Assembly: GCA_024707325.1 (NCBI GenBank)
Contig: JANPZY010000001.1
Location: forward strand, 2,294,501 to 2,358,500
Length of the DNA stretch: 64,000 bases
DNA from: Opitutus sp.
GTDB taxonomy: Bacteria > Verrucomicrobiota > Verrucomicrobiia > Opitutales > Opitutaceae
Direction of reading: 5' to 3'
The position numbers and the translations under genes were made by a program. The notes beneath the pieces were generated by a model, which was given only the letters and a program-made list of their open reading frames with translations, searched no databases and was not told the DNA's origin. This document shows, piece by piece, positions 9,049-17,873 of this stretch. Position 1 is the first letter of the stretch. Every line of letters begins with the position of its first letter.

Positions 9049-9080
9049 CGTTCTCGTTCTCTCAATCGTTCTCGTTCTCG
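9049..9080. repeat. CGTTCT hexamer repeat element
   Basis: Two copies of CGTTCTCGTTCTC separated by a few bases, directly after array A. The same hexamer pattern appears as an inverted pair at 57905-57982. Confidence 0.65.
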
Positions 9081-9114
9081 CAGACTTGGTCTGCACGTTC
9101 CCGCACTTGAGCAG

Positions 9115-9196
9115 GGTGGAGCCCGACGTCCTCGTCGGGCTGTTCACCTTGCATTCGCCGACTCCATTCAAGCCGCGGGGGACGGCGGGTTCCACC
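9115..9196. repeat. Double-hairpin palindromic element, copy 1
   Basis: The left arm contains GGTGGAGCCCGACGTCCTC then GTCGGGCTG, an internal hairpin (GCCCGACG / CGTCGGGC). The right arm is a near complement ending GGCGGGTTCCACC. The outer arms (GGTGGAGCC / GGTTCCACC) also pair. A second, more symmetrical copy is at 24188-24263. Confidence 0.75.
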
Positions 9197-9301
9197 TTCA
9201 GTCTCGCTCCGTCCTGGTCTGTCGTTTGCGCCCAAAAGAAAAACCGCCGCGGAACAAAGTCGCGCGGCGGTTAAGGGAAACGCTCGAGGGCGTCGGGTGA
9301 G

Positions 9302-9502
9302 TCAGACATTTCGGGCGAGTGCATCCGGCTTCGGAATACTGGACACGAGCTTCGAGATATCGGCCACCGGAATGACGACATTCAGCGGGGGAGCTTTGAA
9401 GACGGGGCGGTTCCACAGCACGTCCTCGCGCTCGAAAACGCGGACCACGGAGGGTTTATCCGGGGTGGGCTGCGGCGGTAGTTCTGGTAGTGCGAACGGC
9501 AT
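9302..9502 (-). CDS. Small hypothetical protein
   Basis: 66 residues (MPFALPELPPQPTPDKPS...). Proline-rich N-terminus, no signal peptide or membrane segment, and codon use like the neighbours. I recognise no family and see no clear Shine-Dalgarno sequence. It faces repeat array A at its 3' end. It could be a real short gene or chance; the coding-like codon use makes the first somewhat more likely. Confidence 0.45.
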   Translation of the reverse strand: MPFALPELPPQPTPDKPSVVRVFEREDVLWNRPVFKAPPLNVVIPVADISKLVSSIPKPDALARNV

Positions 9503-9579
9503 GGCGGGGTAGGTGACATAGGCTTCGGCGCGTTGTGCCGAAAACCTTAGGGAAATTTGGTCACGTTTAGATGGTAAAG

Positions 9580-9623
9580 CGAAGCGGAGGAGCGCGAGCG
9601 GAAAGCGCGCTCCTCCGGGATTT
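9580..9623. terminator. Strong hairpin with T run, likely terminator near hsp20
   Basis: GGAGGAGCGC and GCGCTCCTCC form a long stem with a short purine-rich loop, followed on the plus strand by a run of T. It lies just beyond the hsp20 stop (9638, minus strand). In the hsp20 direction the stem is preceded by the A run and followed by only a weak T-rich stretch, so the direction of action is uncertain. Confidence 0.5.
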
Positions 9624-9637
9624 TTTTCGCGTGGAAC

Positions 9638-10036
9638 TCAGGCGACGCGGGCCAGCGCGGGATTCGCGGCGCCGAGGCGCTTGGGAATCACGAGCGTGAG
9701 CACGCCGTTGTCGAACTCGGCGCTGAGCGACGGAAAGTCGAAGCCGAGGCCGAGCCGCAGCCGGAGCTGGTAGTCGCGCTGCGCGGTTTCCAAGTGCAGA
9801 GCGGTCCAGTTGACGCGGACGAAATGAGTTTTACGGGCCGTGATGAGCAGATCGGGGCCGCGAGCCTCAATTTCCACGCCCGAGGCTTCGACGCCCGGGA
9901 TGTAGACCGTGAGTTTCACCTCCCCCGGCTGCTCACGGCAGTCGTAGTTCGGCTTTCGGAAATCGGATTTGGACCCGACTTCCTTGCGGCGACGAAGGCG
10001 ACTGGCAGGAGTGCGTGGGTTGATGATCGTATGCAT
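9638..10036 (-). CDS. Small heat-shock protein, Hsp20/alpha-crystallin family
   Basis: ATP-independent holdase that binds unfolding proteins. 132 residues from the ATG at 10036. The alpha-crystallin domain is visible: KLTVYIPGVEASGVEIEAR, the DLLITARKTHFV strand, and FDNGVLTLVIPKR, corresponding to the A-x-x-x-N-G-V-L signature of the family. Short N-terminal arm, short C-terminal tail without a clear IxI motif. Longer in-frame starts upstream (to 10093) are possible but lack family similarity. A strong hairpin lies beyond the stop. Confidence 0.85.
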   Translation of the reverse strand: MHTIINPRTPASRLRRRKEVGSKSDFRKPNYDCREQPGEVKLTVYIPGVEASGVEIEARGPDLLITARKTHFVRVNWTALHLETAQRDYQLRLRLGLGFDFPSLSAEFDNGVLTLVIPKRLGAANPALARVA

Positions 10037-10399
10037 GGGAAAAAGATTTGAACATGGGAGGAGATTCCTCGGGGCTTGGAGGCCGCCGGGCATTCGAGAG
10101 GTGATCTAAACTGGGTCCGTTAAGACGGAGGTTTAGGCCTCGAAGCCCGCGCCGGTCGTTTGCTGTTTGCTCCAATTATGGACGACCTGACACATCTGGG
10201 CGCGGCAAGAGCAAGCGACGGCCTTCGTAAACGAAGCGCCGGCGGTGCCGCGGAGATGTTTTTGATGCAGGTTCATTCGGAGCGTGAGTCACGATGCACA
10301 ACGCAGCTCCCGTGCCAAGTGTTTCCCGCGTCACTTGTGTGAAGTTTGCGTGACGGACTGTGCTGGTCTCGTAAGGTCGCCGCGCCGCTTCAACACCCC
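10037..10399. other. Non-coding divergent gap between hsp20 and the BASS transporter
   Basis: About 360 bp with no convincing gene on either strand. Being divergent, it should contain promoters for both flanking genes, but I could not identify convincing -35/-10 pairs or a CIRCE/HAIR-type heat-shock operator by eye. No 22-bp repeat units are present. Confidence 0.5.
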
Positions 10400-11327
10400 A
10401 TGAACCGTCTGCTCGCGCTCGCCACCAACGCTTTTCCTGTCTGGGTCGTCATTGGAGGCGCGCTCGCGCTCGTCGAGCCGCGCTGGTTCACCTGGTTCGC
10501 GCCCTATATCGTGCCTGGGCTCGCCGTCATCATGCTGGGCATGGGCGTGACGCTCGGCGTGGAGGATTTCCGCCGCGTGGCGAAGATGCCCCGGCCCGTC
10601 GCCCTGGGGTTTGCCGCGCAATACGCGATCATGCCGCTCATGGGCTGGAGCGTCGCGCATATGATGAATCTGGATACGCCGTTCGCGGTGGGCTTGATCC
10701 TCGTGTCGTGCTGCCCGGGCGGCACGGCGTCGAACGTAGTCACGTTCATCGCCCGCGCGAATGTCGCGCTCTCGGTGGCGATGACGGCGTGCTCGACGTT
10801 CACCGCGGTGTTCATGACGCCGCTGCTCACGACGTGGCTCGTGGGCACGCGCGTGGAGGTGGATGCGATCGGACTTTTCTGGAGCACGTTTCAAGTGGTG
10901 ATCCTGCCGGTGGCGGCGGGCGTCGCGATCAATCGCTTTTTCCCCGCGCGGTCCGGTGGGTGACGCCCGGTGCACCGTTGGTGTCGGTGCTCACCATTGC
11001 GCTGATCTGTGCGTGCATCATCGGACAAAGCGCCGAGGCCGTGCGCGCGAGCGCGGGCGTGTTGCTCGTTTCGGTGTGCCTGGTGCACGCCGGCGGATTC
11101 GCGCTGGGCTACGTGGTGTCGCGCGTGATCGGCTTCGAGCAAATCGTCGCGCGCACCATCTCGATCGAGGTCGGCATGCAGAACTCCGGGCTCGGCGTGG
11201 TGCTCGCGCGCGTAGTAACTTCGCCGATCCGCTGACCGCGGTGCCGTGCGCGATTTCGAGCGTGTTTCACTCGGTGATCGGCAGCATGCTGGCGGGCTAC
11301 TGGCGCCGGTGCGATCGAGGGAAGTGA
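10400..11327 (+). CDS. Bile acid:sodium symporter (BASS) family transporter, two frame breaks
   Basis: Inner-membrane sodium-coupled transporter family with ten helices. The three reading-frame segments together cover the whole family: MNRLLALATNAFPVWVVIGG and PGLAVIMLGMGVTLGVEDF at the start; LILVSCCPGGTASNVVTFIA, the conserved CPGGTxSN motif; then VTPGAPLVSVLTIALICACI; EVGMQNSGLGVVLA, the second signature; and DPLTAVPCAISSVFHSVIG at the end. The first break follows a T/C run (10937-10945), the second is near 11205-11216. One added base at each gives 310 codons, the normal length. Two independent indels make either poor base quality or a decaying gene possible. Confidence 0.75.
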
Positions 11328-11362
11328 TTGCGGGCCTCACGACCTCGGGGCAGGGTGGCGGC

Positions 11363-11737
11363 ATGGCAACGTTGACCGATGCGACCACCACAGTGGCGGA
11401 ACTGCGCGAGCGCCTGCGCGCTTTCGTGCACGAGCGCGATTGGGAGCAGTTTCACGCGCCGAAAAATCTCAGCATGGCGCTCGCCGCCGAGGCGGGCGAG
11501 TTGATGGAACACTTTCTTTGGGCGACACCGGAGGCTTCGAGCGAGATCGCGCAGCGGCCGGAAAAACGCGCCAAGATCGCGGAGGAACTTGCCGACGTGG
11601 TGATCTACGCACTGGAGTTTGCCAACGTCACCGGTCTCGACGTCGCCGGGGCGATCGAGGCCAAGATGGCGGCCAACGCGAAAAAATATCCCGTCGAGAA
11701 AGCCCGCGGTCGCTCGGAAAAATACACCGAGCTTTGA
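11363..11737 (+). CDS. MazG-like nucleotide pyrophosphohydrolase
   Basis: Probably cleaves non-canonical or excess NTPs or dNTPs to NMP and PPi (house-cleaning). 124 residues from the ATG at 11363, preceded by AGGGTGG at good spacing. The all-alpha NTP-PPase helices show metal-binding acidic motifs: LAAEAGELMEHFLW (ExxE) and ELADVVIYALEFANVTGLD (E/D pair). This is the RS21-C6/MazG-like single-domain type; substrate cannot be read from the sequence. It follows the transporter gene by 35 bp. Confidence 0.85.
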   Translation: MATLTDATTTVAELRERLRAFVHERDWEQFHAPKNLSMALAAEAGELMEHFLWATPEASSEIAQRPEKRAKIAEELADVVIYALEFANVTGLDVAGAIEAKMAANAKKYPVEKARGRSEKYTEL

Positions 11738-11788
11738 TCGTGTTTGGGCGCGCGGGCGGCGCGGCCGGATTCGCGAGCCTGCGGCGCG

Positions 11789-12133
11789 TTAAAAAACGTC
11801 GCCCTTCCAGCCCCACATGCCTCGGGCGACGTCGATGAACTTCACGTAGACGCGATCGCAGGGAATGCCGAGGTGACCTTCGATCAATTTGCACAAGGAT
11901 TGGCTGAGGTCTTTCGTCGCTTTCGCGGGCAGAGCGATGCTCTTCAGTTCGAGAAAAGCGACCGGATCGTCGCTGCCCGCAAAGAGCATCGGCGTATCCG
12001 GCTGGATGGCGATCATCACGAAGCTCTCGGGTTTGCCGAGTTCCTCGGCGACGAGCGTGGAGGCGCTCCGCAGAATCGTGCGCTCCGCTTTTTTGCTCAG
12101 AGGGAGATTCGTCTGGATCTTCAGGTAGGGCAT
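11789..12133 (-). CDS. MIF-like tautomerase family protein
   Basis: 114 residues, the length of macrophage migration inhibitory factor homologues (trimeric tautomerases). Begins MPYLKIQTN, so processing would leave the catalytic Pro1. Further family features are AEELGKPESFVMIAIQPD and the conserved FAGSDDPVAFLELKSI segment, then RVYVKFIDVARGMWGWKG at the end, matching the conserved C-terminal strand. Its physiological substrate in bacteria is generally unknown. Convergent with the MazG-like gene, about 50 bp between stops. Confidence 0.85.
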   Translation of the reverse strand: MPYLKIQTNLPLSKKAERTILRSASTLVAEELGKPESFVMIAIQPDTPMLFAGSDDPVAFLELKSIALPAKATKDLSQSLCKLIEGHLGIPCDRVYVKFIDVARGMWGWKGDVF

Positions 12134-12289
12134 GGCGCGAACGGGGTTGAGGGTTTTACGCTACCGTGGACCGAGGCCCCATTTTGGCGCAGGAAACTCA
12201 CTGCCGCAATCGACCGCGCGGAAAAATCCCCGCCCTTAAAGTGCGCGTTCAGCTTGCGTTCTGGCCCAACGCAAAATGCCCGCGCCGCC

Positions 12290-12817
12290 TCAAGCGCCCT
12301 TCGGCCGAAATGGCTTCATCACCGCCTCGTTGGTCTCGATCCGTGGGCCGCCGATGAGATCGATGCAGTAGGGGATGGCGGGAAACACCGCCTCGAGATT
12401 TTCGCGGATCGCCTTCGGGCGACCAGGCAAGTTCACGATTAAGGTTCGGCCGCGAATGCCCGCGACGGCGCGCGAGAGGATGGCCGTCGGCACGAACTTC
12501 AGCGACGCCGCCCGCATCTGCTCGCCGAAACCGGGCAGCAGTTTTTCGCAGACCGCCATCGTCGCTTCCGGTGTCACATCGCGCGGCGCCGGACCGGTGC
12601 CGCCGGTGGTCACGACGAGGCAGCAGCCTGCTTCGTCGGCCATGCGCTTCAGCTCCGCTTCGATCACCGGCTGCTCGTCCGGGATCACTTTGTAATCGGT
12701 CTCAAACGATCCCGTGATCCACTCGCGCAGGAGCGCGAGACACGCCTGGCCCGGCTCGTCGGAATAGACGCCTGCGCTGGCCCGGTCGGAGATGTTGAGC
12801 ACGCCGATGCGAATCAT
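12290..12817 (-). CDS. mogA: Molybdopterin adenylyltransferase MogA
   Basis: Activates molybdopterin by adenylation before molybdate insertion. Start ATG at 12817 (MIRIGVLNISDRASAGVYSD), 175 residues. Signature regions are clear: VTTGGTGPAPRDVTPEAT, LLPGFGEQMRAASLKFVPT, AILSRAVAGIRGRTLIVNLPG and IPYCIDLIGGP, closer to MogA than to MoaB. No other Mo-cofactor genes are adjacent, although a MOSC-domain protein lies at 23266-24084. Confidence 0.9.
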   Translation of the reverse strand: MIRIGVLNISDRASAGVYSDEPGQACLALLREWITGSFETDYKVIPDEQPVIEAELKRMADEAGCCLVVTTGGTGPAPRDVTPEATMAVCEKLLPGFGEQMRAASLKFVPTAILSRAVAGIRGRTLIVNLPGRPKAIRENLEAVFPAIPYCIDLIGGPRIETNEAVMKPFRPKGA

Positions 12818-12863
12818 GGAGCGACTGAAACCAGTTCTGACCGCGCCGCGCACGGCTAAAAAC

Positions 12864-13769
12864 TCACGCACCGCGCTCCGCCGCTTCGCTCGCGACAAAC
12901 TCCCGCAAGAGATCCTCCGGCTTCACGCCGCGCTCGCGCAGCGCGCGGAGGCTGAGCGCGTCGTGTCGCTTCGCCAGCCGCACGCCGTTCTCATCCTTCA
13001 TCAACGGACAATGGAAATACTGCGGCGCCGGGTGGCCGAGCGCCTGCAACAGGAGGATTTGGCGAAACGTGCTCTTGATGAGATCCGCGCCGCGCACGAC
13101 TTCGGTGATCTGCATCGCGGCATCGTCGACCGCGCACGCGAGTTGGTAGCTCGGCACGCCGTCTTTTCGCCACACGAGGAAATCGCCGAAGTCGCGTCCG
13201 GCGACCGCGCGTTGTTCGCCGCAGCGTTCGTCCACGAACACGATTGCCTCGTCGTCCGGCACCCGAAAGCGCCAGTTCACGCCGCTCGTTTCCCACAGCG
13301 GCGGAAGCGGCGCGTCCTTCGCCGGGCGGAACTGCTTCGGATACACGGGCTCATCGTCTGCCGCGCCCTCATGCGGCGCGCCCGCGGCCTCGAGCACGTC
13401 GCGACGCGAGTGTGCGCAGGGAAAGATCAACCTCGCCGCGTGCAGCCGCTCCATCGCCGCGCGATAAAGCGGCAGCCGCTCGCGCTGGCTATACGGCCCA
13501 AACACGCCACCAACATCCGGACCCTCGCTCCACGCAAACCCGAGCCAGCGCAAATCCTCCAGCATCGCGTCCACGAACTCCGGACGGTGCCGAGCCGTAT
13601 CCAGATCGTCGTTACGCAGGATCAACGTGCCGCCTGCCGCGCGCGCCCGCTCGGCCGCGAACCAAAACGTCCGCGCATGTCCCAGGTGCAAATGACCGGT
13701 GGGAGAGGGCGCGAGACGCCCACGATAGCCGGTGGCGGCAGTCGTCGAAGCTTGAGCGTCGTCTTTCAC
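12864..13769 (-). CDS. gluQ: Glutamyl-Q tRNA(Asp) synthetase
   Basis: Truncated glutamyl-tRNA synthetase paralogue that attaches glutamate to the queuosine of tRNA(Asp). About 301 residues from a GTG at 13769; the frame stays open further upstream but the family begins here. HIGH region: GRLAPSPTGHLHLGHARTF. KMSKS-equivalent: GVRLAKRHDALSL. It lacks the anticodon-binding domain, as expected for GluQRS. The zinc-binding region retains only part of the usual Cys set (FPCAHSRRDVL). Start choice is uncertain because no good ribosome-binding site is seen. Divergent from the LOG gene at 13833. Confidence 0.85.
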   Translation of the reverse strand: MKDDAQASTTAATGYRGRLAPSPTGHLHLGHARTFWFAAERARAAGGTLILRNDDLDTARHRPEFVDAMLEDLRWLGFAWSEGPDVGGVFGPYSQRERLPLYRAAMERLHAARLIFPCAHSRRDVLEAAGAPHEGAADDEPVYPKQFRPAKDAPLPPLWETSGVNWRFRVPDDEAIVFVDERCGEQRAVAGRDFGDFLVWRKDGVPSYQLACAVDDAAMQITEVVRGADLIKSTFRQILLLQALGHPAPQYFHCPLMKDENGVRLAKRHDALSLRALRERGVKPEDLLREFVASEAAERGA

Positions 13770-13832
13770 GATGCGCGGAGCTTTGAATTTGATCTCCCGG
13801 GGCTCAATACTCAGCTCTCCACTTTTCTTCGC

Positions 13833-14414
13833 ATGTCCAAACTCCTCTGCGTCTACTGCTCGTCGAGCGACCGCCTCGCTCAAAAGTATTTTGCCGCGGC
13901 CGATCAGCTCGGCCGCGAAATCGCCATGCAGGGATGGGGACTCGTCTACGGCGGTGGCCGCACGGGGCTGATGGGCGCGGTCGCGCGCGCGACGAAGCAG
14001 GCTGGCGGTCCCGTGGTCGGCATCATCCCCGAGTTCATGAAACTGAAGGAACTCGCCTACACCGAGGCTGATGAACTCATCACCGTCGATACGATGCGCG
14101 AGCGCAAACTCCTCATGGAAACGCGCGCCGATGCGTTCGTCGCGCTTCCCGGTGGCTTCGGCACGCTCGAGGAGATCATGGAGATTCTCACGCTCCGTCA
14201 GCTCGATGTCGTCCGGAAGCCCTGCGTGCTGCTCAACCAGGACGGCTTTTACGACGATCTCCTCGCGTTTTTCCAACGCATGTTGCGCGACGATTTCTGC
14301 AAGCCGTCCGTCCTCGATCTCTTCCGCGTGGCCAACACGGTGCCGGAAATTTTTGCGAAGCTCGAAGAAGCCGGACAGGTCCGCGCCGAGTCGAAGTGGT
14401 TCGACACGAAATAA
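13833..14414 (+). CDS. LOG family protein (cytokinin riboside 5'-monophosphate phosphoribohydrolase-like)
   Basis: 193 residues, Rossmann-like. Family motifs: VYCSSSDRLAQKY at the N-terminus, VYGGGRTGLMGAVA, METRADAFVALPGGFGTLEE (the PGGxGTxxE catalytic motif) and the preceding MRERK arginine. LOG enzymes release the free base from nucleoside 5'-monophosphates; in bacteria the biological use is often unclear. ATG at 13833; the NUDIX gene follows after 22 bp, probably the same transcript. Confidence 0.88.
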   Translation: MSKLLCVYCSSSDRLAQKYFAAADQLGREIAMQGWGLVYGGGRTGLMGAVARATKQAGGPVVGIIPEFMKLKELAYTEADELITVDTMRERKLLMETRADAFVALPGGFGTLEEIMEILTLRQLDVVRKPCVLLNQDGFYDDLLAFFQRMLRDDFCKPSVLDLFRVANTVPEIFAKLEEAGQVRAESKWFDTK

Positions 14415-14436
14415 ACGCCGCGCCTCGATCTTCCGG

Positions 14437-15003
14437 ATGCACCGCGACGCCGTCCTTTCTCTTCTCCGTGCCCACGCCGCGCGCTCGCTCGAACCGCACG
14501 AAGCCGCGATGGCCCGCGCCACGATCGAGTTTGTCGAGGCGCACGCCGACTGCCTTCTGCGCTCGTGCGTGCCCGGCCACTTGACCGGCTCCGCGTGGAT
14601 CGTCGATCCCACCCGCACCCGCACGCTGCTCACTCATCACGGCAAACTCGACAAATGGCTCCAGCTCGGTGGCCACGCCGATGGTGAACCCGATCTGCTC
14701 GCCGTTGCGCTGAAGGAAGCCCAGGAGGAAAGCGGCGTCGCGAACTTTCGCGTGCTGTCGTCCGCGATCTTCGATCTCGATCGTCACCTGATTCCCGCGC
14801 GCAAGACCGAACCCGAACACTATCACTATGATCTTCGCTTCATCTTCGAAGCCGATCCCGCCGCGCCCCTCGTCGTGACCAGCGAATCCAAGGATCTCGC
14901 GTGGGTGGAAATCGACCGCGTCACCTCGCTCAATCCCGAGGAATCGATGGCGCGCATGGTCCGCAAAACCCAGGCACTCCGCACAAAGTCAACCAATAGT
15001 TGA
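14437..15003 (+). CDS. NUDIX hydrolase
   Basis: 188 residues. Nudix box: GGHADGEPDLLAVALKEAQE followed by ESG (GX5EX7REUXEEXGU type, with Lys-Glu in the RE position), preceded by LTHHGKLDKWLQL. Long N-terminal helix region before the fold. Substrate not predictable. The stop codon TGA (15001-15003) lies inside a palindrome, GTCAACC AAT AGTTGAC, that recurs at 44547-44574. Confidence 0.85.
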   Translation: MHRDAVLSLLRAHAARSLEPHEAAMARATIEFVEAHADCLLRSCVPGHLTGSAWIVDPTRTRTLLTHHGKLDKWLQLGGHADGEPDLLAVALKEAQEESGVANFRVLSSAIFDLDRHLIPARKTEPEHYHYDLRFIFEADPAAPLVVTSESKDLAWVEIDRVTSLNPEESMARMVRKTQALRTKSTNS

Positions 15004-15009
15004 CATGTG
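14982..15009. repeat. GTCAAC palindrome, copy 1
   Basis: CACAAAGTCAACC, AAT, AGTTGACATGTG: inverted repeat with 3-bp centre, overlapping the NUDIX stop. A more symmetrical copy is at 44547-44574. In both places it lies on the same side of a 22-bp array relative to array orientation. Confidence 0.75.
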
Positions 15010-15081
15010 GTTGGCCCTCTAGCGGGGGCGTTGGCCGAGGGGGGCGGATGTTTTTTCCGCGAGTTGTCCTTCGCTCGCGTG

Positions 15082-15279
15082 GAGACGGGACAGAGTGCGG
15101 ACCGAGTCATGCCAAGGTGCGGACTGGGTCGTGCCACAATCCGTCCCGCGCCGAGCCACGGTGTGGATCGAGTCGGGACACAGTCCGTCCCATGTCGCAC
15201 CAAGGTGCGTCCACGGTTGAGCCACGGCGCGTCCCACGTCGGGACAACGTGCGAACATGGTCGCAGCGCGGTGCGCCCC
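15082..15279. repeat. 22-bp repeat array B (9 units)
   Basis: Nine units in exact 22-bp phase starting at 15082. In this orientation the half-units are about GTCGGGACAAG and GTGCGTCCCAC. It fills most of the 389-bp gap between the convergent NUDIX and batD genes. No gene is supported in 15004-15392. Confidence 0.9.
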
Positions 15280-15286
15280 TGGATTT

Positions 15287-15380
15287 GTCGTTCTGAGCGC
15301 AGCGAAGAATCCAGTGTGCGATTCGTCGCGAAGCACGGCTGCAAAGCTCCAGGTGGATTCTTGCTGCGCTCGGAAAGACA
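15287..15380. repeat. Inverted-repeat element (TTCTGAGCG...GAAGAATCC type), copy 1
   Basis: Left arm GTTCTGAGCGCAGCGAAG followed by AATCCAG, right arm TGGATTCTTGCTGCGCTCG, imperfectly complementary and about 45 bp apart. When translated such elements give SERSEE or ILSEAKN peptides, known in databases as repeat-derived false proteins. It directly follows array B. Confidence 0.75.
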
Positions 15381-15392
15381 GAAGGACCGGCG

Positions 15393-17867
15393 TTACTTCC
15401 AGAGGCCGATGACCTCTTCCTTGCGCACCCAGCCGGTCTGACCGTTGTCGAAGGTGAGCTGCACCCAGCCGAGTAGTGTCTTTCCGGATACGGCGAGACT
15501 GCCGGCGGGAAGCGGGCTGGTTTTCTGCGTGTTGTCGGCTTCGGTCGGAATCGAGCGCAGCGTGCCCGTGCGCCACACGATCACGGCGTCGCGATGCGCG
15601 GCGGTGCCGTAGGTTTTGGCGGCGCCGAGACTCGCAGCGCCGAGCGCGAGGGCGAGTCCGAGCACCGACACGGATGCCCAACCGAAGCGGCCAAACGAAC
15701 CGCGATAACCGCGCGTGATCATCACGCATAGACATCCGGCGGCGAGGAGCAGCGCGCCGAAGTAGACGAACTGCCAGGTGCCCGCGGATGCCTGGGCGGC
15801 GAATTTTTCGGCCGGGCCGGGCGGAAGAAAACGCGCGAGCGGCGCAGGCACGAAGCCGGCGCGTTGCGAGGCGAGCGTGAACTGCCACTGGATCGCGGGC
15901 TCGGCGGGCGCCTGCACAAACGCGGCGGCGGCGTGCGCGGCGGCTTCGGCCCAGCGGTCCTGCTGTGCGAGCGCGAGCGAGAGATTGTAGCGTGCGGCAG
16001 CGTCGGTCGGATTCTCGCGCACGCGTTTTCGCCAGGCGGTCGCAGCGGTCTCGAAATCGCCGGCGCGATAAGCGGCGGAGGGATCGCGCTCGGCGGCGTG
16101 TCCGGTCGAGGCGAAGACGGTCAACGCGGCCAACGCGATCGCGGCGACAAACGGAAAGAGATTGCGCGGAAGGAAAATGCGCGCGGGCGAGAAACCAGGC
16201 ACGGTTTTCGCGGCGAGCGCGGCGGAGGCGCGCGTGGTCCAGTCGGCGGGGAGCTCAGCCTCGGCGCTGTAGAGCGCACGATCGGCTTCGGTCCAGAGCT
16301 TCATCCACTCGGGCGATTGCGCGAACGCGGTCGCGGCGGGCGCGGCGTGCGGGATCGACCAGAGCTGCGCGGTGTCGTGCTGCCAGCGGAGGAGCAGCGT
16401 CGAACGCTCGGCACCAGACGTGCGTGCGATCTGCGCGATCGTCTCGGCGAGACGCTGACGCGCTGCGCGTTGCGGATTGAGCGGATCGGTGGCGCGGGCG
16501 CGTCGCGTCGCGAGTGCGAGCCAGAAAACGATCACGGCGGCGATCGCTGCACCCGCGACGCCGACAAGCCACGACGACGAAAGCGGCACGCGGCTCGCGA
16601 GCGAACCCGCGAGCGGATCACGCGGGAGGCCCGAAGGCGCGGTCGGCACTTTCGCTTTGAGGTCGGCGAATGAAGGCGCGGCGGGCACGGTGTCGGCCTG
16701 GCTCGAGGCGGACGGTTGCGCGGGAGCGGCCGAGGCCGGATCGGGGGCGGCGGGGGCGATCGTGAGCGTGGTGCGCGGCGTGGTGAGCGTTTTGTAGGCG
16801 CCGGCGGCGGGATCGAAATAGACGAACGAAACCGGGCCGAGCGTGTAGGTGCCGGGTTGCGTGGGCATCAGCACGACGTCTTCGGATAGCGTGACGTCGA
16901 AGAGTTTTCCCTCGGCGGCGGTGCGTTTGGCCTGCGGCTGGATGACTTGGAAATTCTTGGAAACAGAGCGCGCGGGCAGGCCGCCGATGTCGGGCCAGTT
17001 GCCCGTGCCGCTGAGCTCGAGCGTCCACGTGATCGGTTCGCCGACCGTGGCTTGTTCGGGCACGACCTTCGAAACGAGTTTGAACTGACCGACGGCGCCG
17101 GCGAAGTCGGCGGGCGCGGGGGGCAGCGGGCGGATGTTGAGCCGCGGGCGATCCGTTGTGACGGTGAGTTGTTCGACGCGCGGCGCCTGGAAGAGGCCGA
17201 AACCGACGCTGCCGGTTTGCACGTTGACGAGCTGATTCGCGGCATCGAGTTCGAGCGGGCCGGGCGTCTTGGCGTAGGCGCGCGTGCGATAGGAGATCGC
17301 GAGCCGGGGCTCGCCGTTGAGAACGCTCTCGGTCGGTTCGGGATTGGACCACTCTTCGACGACGAGCGCGCCGGGGGACCAGTTCACGTTGGTGCCGAGC
17401 TGACTGAAGTGGCGACGGTTGACGTTGAGCGTATAAGTGAGCGGGAAAACCTCGCCGGCCCAGAGGGTGTTTTTGCCCGGAGCGAGCGTGGCGTTGATGT
17501 TGAGATCGGACGCGGAGCGCGGCGTGCCACCGGTAAACGCGGCGACGCTGATCGAGCCCTTGTTGGTCTGCACGTCGAACGCAGGAATCTGCAGCGGCAC
17601 GGACTTCGTCGAACGCACGCGGTAGGTGAGAATCGTCGAGCGCGAGAGCGAGAAGTTGTTGATCATCGTCTGCGACGACGTGCCGGCGAGCGTGAGCGTG
17701 ACGCCGTCGATGCGCGGGAGCTTCGGGTCGCCTTCGGGCGTGCAGTCCTGAAACACGAGCAGGACTTCGGAAGGATCGCCGGTGTCCGACTGTTCCCAAC
17801 GAACGGCCTGCGCGAGCGCCGGGGCGATCGCGAGAAGGAAGAGAAGGGAAGCGAGGAGTTGTCGCAT
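15393..17867 (-). CDS. BatD/BatE-like fusion: BatD domain, TPR and SH3 domain
   Basis: 824 residues. Signal peptide MRQLLASLLFLLAIAPALAQA, then BatD-type beta domains (about residues 20-370, with VEQLTVTTDRPRLNIRP and WTLELSGTGNWPDIGG), a Pro/Ala-rich linker, a membrane segment (LVGVAGAAIAAVIVFWLALA), a cytoplasmic stretch, more membrane segments, TPR-like repeats (AYRAGDFETAATAWRKRVRE and DAAARYNLSLALAQQDRW) and a C-terminal SH3-like domain (LGWVQLTFDNGQTGWVRKEE). In Bacteroides batD and batE are separate, so this looks like a D/E fusion. Last gene of the moxR-bat operon, 6 bp after batB/C. Role probably in envelope stress or aerotolerance. Confidence 0.82.
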   Translation of the reverse strand: MRQLLASLLFLLAIAPALAQAVRWEQSDTGDPSEVLLVFQDCTPEGDPKLPRIDGVTLTLAGTSSQTMINNFSLSRSTILTYRVRSTKSVPLQIPAFDVQTNKGSISVAAFTGGTPRSASDLNINATLAPGKNTLWAGEVFPLTYTLNVNRRHFSQLGTNVNWSPGALVVEEWSNPEPTESVLNGEPRLAISYRTRAYAKTPGPLELDAANQLVNVQTGSVGFGLFQAPRVEQLTVTTDRPRLNIRPLPPAPADFAGAVGQFKLVSKVVPEQATVGEPITWTLELSGTGNWPDIGGLPARSVSKNFQVIQPQAKRTAAEGKLFDVTLSEDVVLMPTQPGTYTLGPVSFVYFDPAAGAYKTLTTPRTTLTIAPAAPDPASAAPAQPSASSQADTVPAAPSFADLKAKVPTAPSGLPRDPLAGSLASRVPLSSSWLVGVAGAAIAAVIVFWLALATRRARATDPLNPQRAARQRLAETIAQIARTSGAERSTLLLRWQHDTAQLWSIPHAAPAATAFAQSPEWMKLWTEADRALYSAEAELPADWTTRASAALAAKTVPGFSPARIFLPRNLFPFVAAIALAALTVFASTGHAAERDPSAAYRAGDFETAATAWRKRVRENPTDAAARYNLSLALAQQDRWAEAAAHAAAAFVQAPAEPAIQWQFTLASQRAGFVPAPLARFLPPGPAEKFAAQASAGTWQFVYFGALLLAAGCLCVMITRGYRGSFGRFGWASVSVLGLALALGAASLGAAKTYGTAAHRDAVIVWRTGTLRSIPTEADNTQKTSPLPAGSLAVSGKTLLGWVQLTFDNGQTGWVRKEEVIGLWK

Positions 17868-17873
17868 GAAAAA

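Noticed and set aside
10400-11327. Programmed frameshifting in the BASS gene
   Set aside because: Two independent breaks without slippery heptamers make recoding unlikely; indel error or decay is simpler.
12864-14633. A 589-codon minus-strand gene
   Set aside because: Only the part from 13769 downwards matches GluQRS; the rest is antisense to the LOG and NUDIX genes.
15019-15888. Protein encoded across array B
   Set aside because: The open frame is a by-product of the repeat and lacks any domain; the 66-bp (three-unit) recurrence of residues comes from the 22-bp period.
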